From contig CAZAFM010000066.1 in NCBI GenBank assembly GCA_964484395.1, positions 1-14,980 on the forward strand: a stretch of DNA of 14,980 bases, given 5' to 3'. Shown here one piece after another: positions 14,172-14,980 of the stretch. Each line of letters begins with the position of its first letter. Position 1 is the stretch's first letter. Made by a program: the position numbers and the translations under genes. The DNA is from CAZAFM01 sp964484395. Lineage in GTDB: Bacteria; Campylobacterota; Campylobacteria; Campylobacterales; CAZAFM01. A model generated the notes under the pieces. The model had not been told where the DNA came from. It searched no databases and saw only the letters and a list, made by a program, of their open reading frames with translations.

Positions 14172-14858
14172 TCACAAACTTGCGTATATCATCTTCCTAG
14201 TCATCCCTCCATCTATGACAAAATCGCTCCCAGTCACAAACCCACTCTCAAGCAAATACTCCACACACTGAGCAACATCTTCTACTCTCCCAACCCTACC
14301 ACTTGGATGCTGTAAGTCATCCTCTTTTGTTGGGATATAGTCTTTATCTGTGTTTATCCATCCGGGACTTATAGAATTTACAGAGACTTTGTGAGATAGA
14401 GATATGGCTAGGGCATGAGTAAGTGAGCTTATCCCGCCTTTTGAAGCACTATATGCTTCAGTGCCCTCTTCTGACATGATAGCTCTTGTTGAGGCTATGT
14501 TTACTATGTGACCTTTTGAGTCTGTGAGCATATCTGCAAACTCACGAGATAGAAGATATGGGGCTCTTAGGTTTAAAGAAATGATACTCTCCCAGAGCTC
14601 AAGGCTTTGCTCACTTAAAGGAGTTTGATTAAAAACCCCAGCGTTGTTTATGAGTGCATATAGTGAGTCATGCTCCTTTTTTATACGAGCCACTACACTA
14701 AAAAGCTCATCACTATCTCTTAGGTCACAGATATATGTTTTGTACTTTTCACTTTTTTTGATATCCACTCCTATGATGTTGTACTTTTTATCAATATGCT
14801 TTGCTATGCCCTCACCTATCCCAGAGCTTATTCCTGTTATTAAGACTGTTTTTTTCAT
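14172..14858 (-). CDS. SDR-family NAD(P)-dependent oxidoreductase
   Basis: The 228-residue protein is a classical short-chain dehydrogenase, slightly short for the family (about 250). TGISSGIG at 8-15 binds the cofactor and NNAG is at 71-74. The catalytic set is Asn96, Ser123, Tyr136 and Lys140 (YSASK). The C terminus carries the usual PGWINT and DGGMT segments. The acidic Asp32 after the second beta strand suggests preference for NAD(H), which is inference. It would reduce or oxidise a carbonyl or alcohol on an unknown small substrate. It starts at ATG with AAAGGAG four bases upstream on the - strand. It is monocistronic here and convergent with the BCCT gene, with stops one base apart. A link to the aldehyde made by the LuxC fusion is possible but unsupported by operon structure. 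Confidence 0.9.
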   Translation of the reverse strand: MKKTVLITGISSGIGEGIAKHIDKKYNIIGVDIKKSEKYKTYICDLRDSDELFSVVARIKKEHDSLYALINNAGVFNQTPLSEQSLELWESIISLNLRAPYLLSREFADMLTDSKGHIVNIASTRAIMSEEGTEAYSASKGGISSLTHALAISLSHKVSVNSISPGWINTDKDYIPTKEDDLQHPSGRVGRVEDVAQCVEYLLESGFVTGSDFVIDGGMTRKMIYASL

Positions 14859-14862
14859 GCAT

Positions 14863-14869
14863 CTCCTTT
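14863..14869 (-). promoter_or_regulatory. Ribosome binding site of the SDR gene
   Basis: On the - strand AAAGGAG occupies 14869 to 14863, four bases before the ATG at 14858-14856. It supports this start over internal ones. The gap between this gene and the divergent gene (14859-14930) must hold promoters for both. Confidence 0.65.
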
Positions 14870-14906
14870 ATGGTTTAGTACAGATCTCACTTAATTCTCT
14901 TTGTGT

Positions 14907-14912
14907 TAAAAT
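14907..14912 (+). promoter_or_regulatory. Possible -10 box for the divergent right-edge gene
   Basis: TAAAAT at 14907-14912, in the context TTTGTGTTAAAATACC, lies 18 bases before ATG at 14931. No convincing -35 box is seen. The resulting leader would be very short (about 12 bases). Confidence 0.3.
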
Positions 14913-14930
14913 ACCAAAAAAAGAAAAATT

Positions 14931-14980
14931 ATGCAAAACACCAAACCACTATCTATAAAACTATTTCACGCCCTTTTGAT
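14931..14980 (+). CDS. Start of an unidentified gene, cut by the window edge
   Basis: An ATG at 14931 opens a frame reading MQNTKPLSIKLFHALFD up to the window end. It is preceded by a poor A-rich ribosome site (AAGAAAAA, from 14921) and a possible -10 box. Seventeen residues with a basic start turning hydrophobic could begin a membrane protein, but this is too little to identify. It is divergent from the SDR gene. Confidence 0.45.
   Translation, partial: MQNTKPLSIKLFHALL

Noticed and set aside
14644..14958. Plus-strand open frame opposite the SDR start
   Set aside because: It runs antisense to a canonical SDR with all catalytic motifs and crosses the intergenic region. Its translation looks like complement-derived sequence.

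Overview
The window is AT-rich, gene-dense and has the look of a Campylobacterota genome (Sulfurimonas, Sulfurovum or Arcobacter type). That guess rests on the AAA/ATA/TTA-rich codon use, tight operon packing, A/T-rich promoters without clear -35 boxes, and the flanking gene families. I cannot name the species. No tRNA, rRNA, CRISPR array, insertion sequence or phage gene is visible.

Positions 1-165 carry a probable sigma70 promoter. A direct repeat overlaps its -35 box. Positions 166-11608 hold nine tightly packed genes on the + strand, with ATGA or one-base overlaps or gaps of a few bases, so they look like one translationally coupled operon. In order they are: (1) an RsbW-like ATPase domain fused to a GNAT acetyltransferase, with degraded ATP-binding motifs; (2) a 12-TM MFS exporter; (3) a LuxE-like acyl-protein synthetase that keeps the C-terminal acyl-accepting cysteine; (4) a divergent PaaK-like adenylate-forming enzyme; (5) a PaaK-type CoA ligase; (6) a fusion of a LuxC acyl-CoA reductase with a second PaaK-type ligase; (7) a STAS anti-anti-sigma-like protein; (8) an intact RsbW-like anti-sigma kinase; (9) a membrane Cache-SpoIIE phosphatase.

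The likely logic is as follows. Genes 3-6 activate carboxylic acids and reduce an acyl thioester to an aldehyde, using Lux-type chemistry but with no luciferase (luxAB) and no luxD thioesterase. Gene 2 may export the product. Genes 7-9 form a complete partner switch: periplasmic sensor phosphatase, STAS protein and kinase. There is no sigma factor or diguanylate cyclase next to them. The obvious candidate output is gene 1, whose degenerate RsbW-like domain could bind the STAS protein and whose GNAT domain could acetylate the ligases or the product. I know of no characterised system with this layout; its function is inference from gene content.

Positions 11681-14170 hold an independent DEDDh exonuclease with a DUF3820 tail (ExoX-like) and a BCCT-family compatible-solute transporter. 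A short-chain dehydrogenase lies on the - strand (14172-14858), convergent with the BCCT gene and one base from its stop. The first 50 bases of a divergently transcribed gene lie at 14931-14980. Hand-counted lines in this right part are GC-richer than most lines in the nine-gene operon.
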